The position numbers were made by a program, and so were the translations under genes. Of a stretch of DNA of 5,447 nt, positions 1 through 5,447 are shown piece after piece. The stretch lies in NCBI GenBank assembly GCA_022842805.1, contig JALHOX010000306.1:1-5447 (forward strand). Direction: 5' to 3'. The number at the start of each line of letters is the position of its first letter. Positions within the stretch are counted from its first letter, which is position 1. The notes under the pieces were generated by a model. It was not told where the DNA came from. It made no database searches and saw nothing but the letters and a program-made list of their open reading frames with translations. The DNA is from Phycisphaerae bacterium. Lineage in GTDB: Bacteria > Planctomycetota > Phycisphaerae > UBA1845 > Fen-1342.

Positions 1-2
1 CC

Positions 3-740
3 ATCCCCGTCTACAACGAGGAGCGACACCTCGCCGGCGTGCTCCGTCGAGTGTTGCGCTACGACAATCTGGATGTACTCGCGATCGACGACGGCTCAAC
101 CGACGGCACGGCGCGGGTGCTCGATTGCTTCCCGAAGGTGCGCGTGATTCGCCATCTCGAAAATCGCGGCTACGGGCAGAGCCTGATCGACGCCTTCGCG
201 TTCGCCCGTGAGCAGGGCTACGACTGGGTCATCACCATGGATTGCGACGAGCAGCATGAGCCGGCCCAGCTCGCCGACTTCATCGCTGCCATCCGCAAGA
301 GCGACGCCGACATCATCAGCGGCTCGCGATATCTCGCTGCCCACGCCGAAGACGACGCCCCACCGGCGGACCGTCGACAGATCAACCAAACCGTCTGTCT
401 GCTGCTCGACCAACTGCTGAATCTGCGGCTCACGGACAGCTTCTGCGGCTTTAAGGCTCATCGCGTCGCGGCACTCGCGCGCTTGAACCTCACCGAGCCT
501 GGCTACGCGTTTCCGCTGCAGTTCTGGGTGCAATGTGTGCGGGCCGGACTCGCGATCGAAGAGCTCGCAGTCACGCGCATCTACCGCGATCGCAATCGGC
601 GCTTCGGCGGGACGCTGGACGACCCGGCGGCGCGGCTTCAGCATTACCTGGAAGTGCTGCTGACGGCGTTGCAGGCCGAGCCTGTCGTCGCGTCGATGCC
701 GGAGAGCGTTCCCTGGAACGAGTGTTGCCTGCCGCTGTGA
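3..740 (+). CDS. Family 2 glycosyltransferase (5' partial)
   Basis: Probably transfers a sugar from a nucleotide-sugar donor to a lipid or other acceptor at the cytoplasmic face of the membrane; the acceptor cannot be told from sequence. The visible 245 residues begin directly in the GT-A fold signature 'IPVYNEE', so only a few N-terminal residues lie before the window. A GTG at position 39 is in frame but cannot be the true start because this motif lies upstream of it. Motifs in order: 'DDGSTDGT' (nucleotide binding), 'MDCDEQHEP' (equivalent to the usual MDADGQHDP metal/donor motif, with Cys and Glu replacing Ala and Gly), 'SGSRY', 'DSFCGFKAHR', and 'YRDRNRRFGG', which recalls dolichyl-phosphate-mannose-synthase-like GT2 proteins. 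There is no hydrophobic C-terminal tail, so it is a soluble, single-domain type. The stop overlaps the start of the next gene. The family call is firm; the substrate is unknown. Confidence 0.9.
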   Translation: MPVYNEERHLAGVLRRVLRYDNLDVLAIDDGSTDGTARVLDCFPKVRVIRHLENRGYGQSLIDAFAFAREQGYDWVITMDCDEQHEPAQLADFIAAIRKSDADIISGSRYLAAHAEDDAPPADRRQINQTVCLLLDQLLNLRLTDSFCGFKAHRVAALARLNLTEPGYAFPLQFWVQCVRAGLAIEELAVTRIYRDRNRRFGGTLDDPAARLQHYLEVLLTALQAEPVVASMPESVPWNECCLPL

Positions 741-2233
741 CGCCGCCCGCTTCTCGCTCCCCCGAATTGCGAGCACCGCGCGACCATCTCGGCCTGCTGG
801 TCGAAGTGTGTCGGCGCGACTTTGCCGTCGCCGATGAAGCGGGTCTTTCCCGCGCCGCCCGTGCGTTTCGCGACTCGCTCGACGCGCACCGTCGCGAAGC
901 GCGCGCGGCGCTGGGCCTCTCCTCCGGTCAAACTCTGCTCGCCGGACATCAGGCCGAGCTCTATCACGCCGGCGTCTTCGCCAAGGAAATCGCCATCGCC
1001 CAATGGGCCGGAGCCCGCGGCGAGTCGCCGGCATTTCTGATCGTTGATTCCGATCTGCCGAAGCACACGTCGATCCCGATCCCCGAGATCGGCCCGCGCG
1101 GACTGCGACGGGTCGAGCTCAAGATTCCCGGGGTCGACCCGCGTCGCATCACCGCCGCTCAGCCCGCGCTTCCCCGCTCGGCGTGGGTCTCGTTCTTCGC
1201 CGACATCGCGCAGCGAACGGAGCACTACGAGGCGTCGCTGCTGCGGACCTTCAGCAGCGCATGGTGTGAATCGCACGGTGAAACTCAAGCCGATCCCGAC
1301 GCGCCCACCGATTTCATCGCCGCGTTCGACCGCGCTCGGCGCGCATCGCTCGCGGCTCTACAACTGCCCGACGTCCCCTCTGTCCGCGTTTCGCAGCTCT
1401 GCCGCACGCCTGCCTTCCACGCTTTTGTACGTGCCATCGCGGCCGACGCGCAGCGCTTCGCCCGCGACCACAACGCCGCCATCGATGCCTATCGCGCGCG
1501 GCATGGCGTACGGGCCGCCAATCGTCCGGTAGCACCGCTCGAGGTTCAGGCCGATCGCGTCGAGCTGCCCTTTTGGCGCATTCGCGCCGACGGCACACGC
1601 ACGCGGCTTTTCGCGCCGCTCCCAGGCAGCGCGGCGCCCAACCTCATCGAACTCGCGCCCGGCGAGTGGATCGCGCCGCGCGCTCTGACGCTGACCGCAT
1701 TCGCCCGACTCATCCTCGCCGAACGGTTCGTCCACGGCATCGGCGGCGCGCTCTATGACGAAATCACCGAGCAATTCACCGCGAGCTACTTCGGTGTGCG
1801 CCTCCCGCCCGTGGTTTGCGTCACGGCCACCGCGCACCTCCCGCTTCCGCGCCACGGCGTCGGCCAGCGTGAGTTGCTGGCGGCGCGCCGCCGCGTCCGC
1901 GATTGGCAGCACAATCCGCAGCGCCTGGCCGAAAACCCGCCCGGCCCGCTGCTGGCCGAACTCCTTCAGCTCGCCCGCGACATCCGCGAGGCCCGCGCGG
2001 CGCGGGAGCCGCTCGCGGGCCGGGTCGTGCTGCACGAGCAAATCGTCGAACTCAAAGATCGCCTTCGCGTCGCTTCGAAGCTGAGCCCCGCCCAACTGGA
2101 ATCCGCCATCGACCGCGCGGAGGCCGCCTTCGTCGAAGACCAGATCGCCGCCGATCGCGAATACTTTTTCGCCCTCCACAGCGCTGCGACGCTGAGGGCG
2201 CTCGCCGCGTCGCTCTCTCGCGCACCGGGCTAG
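737..2233 (+). CDS. Conserved protein, distantly BshC-like (putative cysteine ligase-like), role unknown
   Basis: About 498 residues, starting at a GTG that overlaps the upstream stop in a GTGA arrangement. The frame is open back to 533, but that extension lies inside the glycosyltransferase gene and reads as Arg/Ala-rich shadow sequence. Residues 69-84 ('AGHQAELYHAGVFAKE') match in position and style the 'TGQQ.GLF.GPL' motif of BshC, which adds cysteine to glucosaminyl-malate in bacillithiol synthesis. 'FLIVDSD' (100-106) and a conserved-looking block at 315-344 ('RALTLTAFARL', then 'FVHGIGGALYDEIT') also have rough BshC counterparts. Residues about 372-490 are charged and helical, possibly coiled coil. 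No signal peptide or membrane segment is visible. I recall similar proteins in Planctomycetota from memory only. Translational coupling to a glycosyltransferase would suit a thiol-sugar or other sugar-conjugate pathway, but that is inference. It could equally be a lineage-specific family that shares only the fold. Confidence 0.75.
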   Translation: MTPPASRSPELRAPRDHLGLLVEVCRRDFAVADEAGLSRAARAFRDSLDAHRREARAALGLSSGQTLLAGHQAELYHAGVFAKEIAIAQWAGARGESPAFLIVDSDLPKHTSIPIPEIGPRGLRRVELKIPGVDPRRITAAQPALPRSAWVSFFADIAQRTEHYEASLLRTFSSAWCESHGETQADPDAPTDFIAAFDRARRASLAALQLPDVPSVRVSQLCRTPAFHAFVRAIAADAQRFARDHNAAIDAYRARHGVRAANRPVAPLEVQADRVELPFWRIRADGTRTRLFAPLPGSAAPNLIELAPGEWIAPRALTLTAFARLILAERFVHGIGGALYDEITEQFTASYFGVRLPPVVCVTATAHLPLPRHGVGQRELLAARRRVRDWQHNPQRLAENPPGPLLAELLQLARDIREARAAREPLAGRVVLHEQIVELKDRLRVASKLSPAQLESAIDRAEAAFVEDQIAADREYFFALHSAATLRALAASLSRAPG

Positions 2234-2255
2234 CGGCCCGCGGCTCATAAGCCCG
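2226..2255 (+). other. Inverted repeat at the end of the BshC-like gene (weak terminator candidate)
   Basis: CGGGCT (2226-2231) is complementary to AGCCCG (2250-2255). Within the 18-base loop, AGC (2232-2234) can pair with GCT (2243-2245). The left arm overlaps the last codons and the TAG stop. No T-run follows, so this is not a classical intrinsic terminator. It could be a 3'-end hairpin or simply chance in GC-rich sequence. The rest of the gap to 2425 shows no convincing gene. Confidence 0.25.
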
Positions 2256-2425
2256 CGTGGCAGAGCGCAGTACGGGCGAGATGGGGCGCATAAAAGCGGT
2301 GAGGCGGATGGCGCGCCGGCGGGGAGCAACAGAGCCGGTCGCCTCCTTCCAAATTCTCCATTCTGCCCCGCACCCTTCCCAACGCCGGCGCTCCCCCAAT
2401 CATCGAAATCCCCTACCGTACGACC

Positions 2426-3728
2426 ATGCCCCCGAGCGCCACTGACTCCAGCGCCCCGCGCGTCGTCATCATTGGCGGCGGTTTTGCCGGCCTCTATTGC
2501 GCGCGGCAGCTCCGCGGCGCCCCGGTTCAGGTCACGCTGATCGACCGCACCAACCATCACGTCTTTCAACCCCTGCTCTATCAAGTCGCCACCGGCGGCC
2601 TCTCCCCCGCCAATATCGCCGTACCCCTGCGCGGCGTCTTTCGACGACAAAAAAAATGTCACCGTTCTGCTCGGGGAAGTGACCGACTTTTCGCCCGCCG
2701 ATCGGCTCGTGCGGCTCGCCGACGGCGGCGCCGTGCCGTACGACTATCTCGTCGTCGCCGCCGGCATGCAGAATTTCTACTTTGGTCGCGACGAGTGGGA
2801 GCCGCACGCGCCGGGGTTGAAGACGCTCGACGACGCGACCGAAATGCGACGCCGCATCCTCAGCGCCTTCGAAGCCGCCGAGCGCGAGCCGCTCTTCGCC
2901 GAGCAAGTGAAATGGCTGACGTTCGTCGTGGTGGGGGCCGGGCCGACCGGACTGGAGCTGGCCGGGACGCTGGCCGAGATCGCCCGCGACACGCTCCGCC
3001 ACGATTTTCGTCGCATCAATACGCAGAAGGCGCGCATCCTGCTCCTCGACGGCAGCGATCGCGTCTTGCCCACCTATGTCCCGTCCCTCTCAGCGAGCGC
3101 CAAGCGGCAGGTCGAGGCGCTGGGCGTCGAAGTGCGGCTGGGCACCATGGTCACCGGCGTGGACCCCGAAGGCGTCCGCGTCAGGGCCGACGGCGTTGAG
3201 CAACTGATCCCCGCCAAAACCGTGCTCTGGGGCGCAGGCGTGACCGCCTCGCCCCTGGGCCGAAAGCTCGCCGCCGCAACCGGGGCTGAGATCGATCGCG
3301 CCGGCCGCGTCTTCGTCGGCGACGATTGCAGCGTCGCGGGACATCCAAACATCTTCGTTCTCGGCGACCTCGCCCATCAGATTTGGCGCGGCGACCAGCT
3401 GGTGCCCGGCGTCGCGCCCGCCGCCATTCAGCACGGCAGCTATCTCGCGCGGCTGATTCGCCGCCGCATCGAAGGCCGGGCCACGCCCCCGTTTCGATAC
3501 GCCGACAAGGGCAGCCTGGCCACCATTGGCCGGGCGGCGGCCGTGGCCGACATCGCCGGCTGGCGCTTCAGCGGCTACTTCGCCTGGCTGGCGTGGCTGC
3601 TGATCCACATCTTCTTTCTGATCCACTTCCAAAATCGGCTGCTGGTCATGATCCAATGGGCCTGGAACTACTTCACCTTCGCCCGCTCGGCCCGGCTCAT
3701 CACCGGCCGTTCGCGCGACGCCCAATAA
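2426..3728 (+). CDS. ndh: Type II NADH:quinone oxidoreductase (NDH-2), interrupted by a frameshift
   Basis: Single-subunit FAD enzyme that oxidises NADH and reduces membrane quinone without pumping protons. From the ATG at 2426, residues 13-30 carry the FAD-binding 'VVIIGGGFAGL', followed by 'HHVFQPLLYQVATGGLSPANIAVPLR' split as 'HHVFQPLLYQVA' and 'TGGLSPANIAVPLR', highly typical of NDH-2. The frame breaks in the eight-A run at 2649-2656; removing one A gives '...RRQKNVTVLLGEVTDF...' and a continuous 433-residue protein, normal for the family. After the break come 'YDYLVVAAG' (105-113), the NADH-binding 'VVVGAGPTGLELAG' (167-180), 'LWGAGVTASPLG', the second FAD motif 'IFVLGD' (near 310-314), the quinone-site motif 'APAAIQ' (330-335) and a hydrophobic, aromatic C-terminus (about 383-411) for membrane attachment. 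As written, the first frame stays open to 3199 but encodes only 76 native residues. No Shine-Dalgarno is visible. Identity is very secure; whether the gene is truly broken is not. Confidence 0.93.
2649..2656 (+). other. Eight-A homopolymer at the NDH-2 frameshift
   Basis: Eight consecutive A residues follow codon CGA-C. The reading frame of the N-terminal part (CAA AAA AAA TGT) changes to that of the C-terminal part (AAT GTC ACC) if one A is skipped. Homology-like continuity across the junction places the extra base here. A -1 ribosomal slip on this run would enter the third frame and stop at 2680-2682, so ordinary -1 frameshifting does not restore the protein. Confidence 0.85.
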
Positions 3729-3746
3729 CCTCAATAGGCGAGTACA

Positions 3747-3779
3747 GCAGCGACTCACGCAGATTTTTCTGTGGGCTGC
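3747..3779 (+). other. Two-part stem-loop between NDH-2 and the sigma factor gene (possible terminator)
   Basis: An outer stem GCAGC (3747-3751) with GCTGC (3775-3779) encloses an inner stem 3758-3763 with 3768-3773 (five Watson-Crick pairs and one G-U) and a TTTT loop at 3764-3767. A six-base bulge sits on the left side. It starts 18 bases after the NDH-2 stop, a sensible place for a transcription end, but the T-run is in the loop rather than after the stem, so a standard intrinsic terminator is not supported. Confidence 0.3.
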
Positions 3780-3831
3780 ACCGCCCCAAACGCGACCTCC
3801 CCATAGCTCGTGTGTCGAGCGCCGACTGTGC

Positions 3832-3837
3832 AAGGAG
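3832..3837 (+). promoter_or_regulatory. Ribosome binding site that decides the sigma factor start
   Basis: AAGGAG lies 5 bases before the GTG at 3843 and only 2 bases before the alternative GTG at 3840. The spacing favours 3843. An upstream in-frame ATG at 3810 has no comparable site. Confidence 0.6.
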
Positions 3838-3842
3838 CCGTG

Positions 3843-4433
3843 GTGAGCCGATTGTCGATCATCCTCCCCGTCGCCCCCGGCTCCACGCCGCCCCTGCTCG
3901 ATCGCCGCACGCTGCTGGCCGAGTTTCAGCGCCTCGCGGCCGCCCTGCACCGCTTTGTGGCGGTGCGCGTCCGCGACGATCGCTCCGCCGCCGATGACCT
4001 GATGCAGCAGCTCTGGCTCGAGGCCGATCGCGGTGTCGGGCGGATGCGGATCGAGGATCACGAGGCCTGGCTGCGCGGAATCGCGCGAAACGTCCTGCGG
4101 CGGTACTGGCGCGAAAACGCCCGGGCCGCCCGCGTCCGCCCTCTCGCCGACGCGGCGCTGGCGGCCGAACTCGCGGCGGCCATCGACGAGCGCGAGATCG
4201 CGCCGCAGTGGCTGGAGCAGGAGGAAGTCCGCGATCAGGTGCGACTGGCGCTGACGCTGCTCGCGGCGGATGAACAGGATCTGATCATCCGCGCTCACTT
4301 CCGGGCGCAAAGCCACGAGCAGATCGCGGGTGAACTGCGAATCTCAGCGCGGGCCGTGGAGGGACGGCTCTACCGCGCTCGAAGGATGCTGAAGGAGCGA
4401 CTTGCGCACCTGAACGTGCACGAGGAGCTTTGA
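3843..4433 (+). CDS. RNA polymerase ECF-type sigma factor
   Basis: Directs RNA polymerase to a specific promoter set in response to a signal. With the GTG start at 3843 the protein has 196 residues, usual for the family; 3840 or 3810 would add 1 or 11 residues. Region 2 spans about residues 26-95: 'FQRLAAALHRFVAVRV', 'AADDLMQQLWLEA' (region 2.2, core-enzyme contact, replacing the common AEDLVQEVFL) and 'AWLRGIARNVLRRYWRENAR' (regions 2.3-2.4, -10 recognition). A linker rich in Ala and acidic residues (about 100-128) leads to region 4 (about 130-186), with the helix-turn-helix 'HEQIAGELRISARAVEGRLYRARRMLKERL' seen as 'HEQIAGELRISARAVEG' then 'RLYRARRMLKERL' for -35 recognition. There is no extra C-terminal domain. 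The gene 87 bases downstream encodes a likely membrane anti-sigma partner. Such factors often activate their own promoter, but I could not identify one. The ECF subgroup is not assigned. Confidence 0.93.
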   Translation: MSRLSIILPVAPGSTPPLLDRRTLLAEFQRLAAALHRFVAVRVRDDRSAADDLMQQLWLEADRGVGRMRIEDHEAWLRGIARNVLRRYWRENARAARVRPLADAALAAELAAAIDEREIAPQWLEQEEVRDQVRLALTLLAADEQDLIIRAHFRAQSHEQIAGELRISARAVEGRLYRARRMLKERLAHLNVHEEL

Positions 4434-4452
4434 GTCTGCTTTGGTGAGTTTT

Positions 4453-4468
4453 CGATCCGGCCGGATCG
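4453..4468. promoter_or_regulatory. Perfect 16-bp palindrome in the sigma/anti-sigma spacer
   Basis: CGATCCGGCCGGATCG is its own exact reverse complement and has no central spacer. It lies 20 bases after the sigma factor stop. A loop-free palindrome is a poor RNA hairpin and fits better as a binding site for a dimeric DNA-binding protein, though no regulator is known for it here. The symmetry is seen directly; the role is inference. Confidence 0.45.
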
Positions 4469-4480
4469 TGATTCGTATGT

Positions 4481-4503
4481 CGCCGGGCGGCGTTCGTCCG
4501 GCG
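4481..4503 (+). promoter_or_regulatory. GC-rich hairpin just upstream of the anti-sigma gene
   Basis: Bases 4481-4489 (CGCCGGGCG) pair with 4495-4503 (CGTCCGGCG) through eight Watson-Crick pairs and one G-U, closing a five-base loop (GCGTT). The stem ends 7 bases before the GGAG ribosome binding site of the next gene. In mRNA it would be strong and could slow translation, stabilise the downstream message or partly terminate transcription; there is no T-run after it. Confidence 0.5.
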
Positions 4504-4510
4504 TAGTGAT

Positions 4511-4514
4511 GGAG
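4511..4514 (+). promoter_or_regulatory. Ribosome binding site of the putative anti-sigma gene
   Basis: GGAG sits 6 bases before the ATG at 4521, supporting that start over the in-frame ATG at 4509 and GTG at 4506, which overlap or precede this site and have no purine-rich element of their own. Confidence 0.5.
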
Positions 4515-4520
4515 TCAGCC

Positions 4521-5447
4521 ATGGAACGGAATGATCCAGTGCTCGAGCGGAATTTGGACCAGATCGGTCGCAGCGTTCCGCTGCCCGATGACCCGACGCC
4601 CCAGCAGCTCACGCGCTGGACCGCGACCGGGGAAGCGGACGACGCCCTCGATCGCCGACGGAGATTGACGATCATGCGACGAATTTGGATGACCGGCGGG
4701 TTCGGCATTGCGGCCGCGGTGACGCTGATGTTCGGCACGCTGCTTTCCGCCCCGCGCCCGGCGCTGGCCGCCGAGCTGTTCTCAAAAATGCGCAGCGCGA
4801 TCGAACGCAGCCGATTGGCGCGAATCGAGTTTCGCGACGTCGTCTACAAGGAATACAAGCTGCAACTCGTCGCCCATGTGACAATGGACGAGACCGGCGG
4901 CGTTACGGCGGCGCGGATCGCCTCGAAGAACGTCGGCGTCGGCTTCGGATACGACGAGCCCGATTTCTCGATTCAGTGGGACATGACCGGCAGCGCCCAC
5001 GAGCACACCTTTGCCAGCTCTGACAAAGGCGCGTGGAGCTACCTGAAACTGACGAGCCTCGCCGACGATTTCTACACGCGCAATCCGGACGCACGGCTCG
5101 TACAGCCGCTCGTCGATGCGGCGAGGGACGGCGTCTACATCGATCGTCAGCGCCGCCTCGGCGGTGCGGCCGTGTACTTCACCGCAAACCTCAACGTGCT
5201 GGGCCTCGCCGATCGCGAGAAATTCTCAAACTGCATCAAGATGGTCGAGGAAAAAGCGGCGGATATCTCGGTCGAGCGACTCCCCAACGGGCGCAACCTA
5301 CTGCGCGCCGCAAATTACCAGGGCCGCACCGGCGAGGTCTTTCAGCTCTTCACCTGGCAGGGACGCCGCGACGAGTTGATCGACGACGCTTTCGCCGGCG
5401 CCGCGTTCGAAGTGACCTTCGACGGCGATCAGATCGAGGTGATCCGC
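4521..5447 (+). CDS. Membrane-anchored probable anti-sigma factor with LolA/RseB-like outer domain (3' partial)
   Basis: Open from the ATG at 4521 to the window end (309 residues, no stop). Residues 1-54 form a hydrophilic cytoplasmic part containing 'LPDDPTPQQLTRW' and an Arg cluster (45-54), which sets the inside-positive orientation. One membrane segment spans about 55-77 ('IWMTGGFGIAAAVTLMFGTL' and following). The rest is outside the cytoplasm: 'ELFSKMRSAIERSRLARIEF' (85-104) opens an alternating polar/hydrophobic beta-rich region. This resembles the LolA/RseB type of lipoprotein-binding fold by layout only. No HxxxCxxC zinc anti-sigma motif is present. The position directly after an ECF sigma gene, the single membrane pass and the short cytoplasmic tail all suggest it holds the sigma factor inactive until an envelope signal arrives. 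That role is inferred; the gene could instead be a sigma-controlled envelope protein. The downstream end is outside the window. Confidence 0.75.
   Translation, partial: MERNDPVLERNLDQIGRSVPLPDDPTPQQLTRWTATGEADDALDRRRRLTIMRRIWMTGGFGIAAAVTLMFGTLLSAPRPALAAELFSKMRSAIERSRLARIEFRDVVYKEYKLQLVAHVTMDETGGVTAARIASKNVGVGFGYDEPDFSIQWDMTGSAHEHTFASSDKGAWSYLKLTSLADDFYTRNPDARLVQPLVDAARDGVYIDRQRRLGGAAVYFTANLNVLGLADREKFSNCIKMVEEKAADISVERLPNGRNLLRAANYQGRTGEVFQLFTWQGRRDELIDDAFAGAAFEVTFDGDQIEVIR

Noticed and set aside
585..592. GCGATCGC octamer resembling cyanobacterial HIP1
   Set aside because: A single copy inside a coding region with otherwise GATCG-rich codon use; there is no sign of the over-representation that defines HIP1 genomes.
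533..736. N-terminal extension of the BshC-like gene
   Set aside because: This stretch is the out-of-frame shadow of the glycosyltransferase 3' end; the GTG at 737 gives a natural overlap and a family-like length.
96..1034. Antisense open frame (312 codons) on the - strand
   Set aside because: It is opposite the glycosyltransferase and the next gene, its composition is extremely Arg-rich, and it has no motif.
2649..2658. Programmed -1 ribosomal frameshift at A-AAA-AAA
   Set aside because: The heptamer resembles a -1 slippery site, but a -1 shift enters the frame that ends at 2680-2682, not the frame that encodes the rest of NDH-2.
1358..2662. Long antisense open frame (434 codons) on the - strand
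   Set aside because: It lies opposite the BshC-like gene and the NDH-2 start, reads as Arg/Gly/Ala-rich sequence with no motif, and is expected in GC-rich DNA with few stop codons.
2657..3199. Continuation of the first NDH-2 frame past the A run
   Set aside because: The translation turns Arg-rich and loses all NDH-2 similarity, whereas the shifted frame carries every expected motif. It is open only because stops are rare at this GC content.
3090..4316. Long antisense open frame (408 codons) on the - strand
   Set aside because: It runs across the NDH-2 end, the intergenic gap and the sigma factor, both of which have clear motifs on the + strand. Its translation has no recognisable domain.
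5116..5379. Small + strand open frame near the window end
   Set aside because: It overlaps the membrane protein reading frame from 4521 in a different phase, is Ser/Arg-rich and has no motif or ribosome binding site.

Overview
This is a high-GC window with five protein-coding genes, all on the + strand. The gene set suggests a planctomycete or a close relative: a bacterial type II NADH dehydrogenase, an ECF sigma factor followed by a single-pass membrane protein with a 'LPDDPTPQQLTRW'-type cytoplasmic tail, and a BshC-like protein of a form I associate with Planctomycetota. This placement is inferred from protein style and was not tested by any search.

Layout. Positions 3-740 hold a family 2 glycosyltransferase that lacks only its extreme N-terminus. 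Positions 737-2233 hold a ~498-residue conserved protein that resembles BshC (the bacillithiol cysteine-adding enzyme) only distantly; its GTG start overlaps the glycosyltransferase stop (GTGA), so the two are probably translated together. A 192-base gap with a pyrimidine-rich leader follows. Positions 2426-3728 hold a type II NADH:quinone oxidoreductase (NDH-2). It is complete in content but split by a +1 error in a run of eight A residues. After a 114-base gap come an ECF sigma factor (3843-4433) and, 87 bases later, a membrane-anchored protein (4521 to the window end) that is probably its anti-sigma partner. That last gene runs off the window without a stop.

How the genes work together. 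The first pair looks like a small biosynthetic operon of unknown product. NDH-2 is a stand-alone respiratory enzyme that oxidises NADH and passes electrons to quinone at the membrane. The sigma factor and its membrane partner look like a cell-envelope signalling pair. The spacer between them holds a perfect 16-bp palindrome and a 9-bp-stem hairpin just ahead of the ribosome binding site, which may set the ratio of the two proteins.

No RNA genes, CRISPR arrays, insertion sequences or attachment sites were seen. The most notable items are the frameshifted NDH-2, the paired inverted repeats in the sigma/anti-sigma spacer, and the BshC-like protein of uncertain role.
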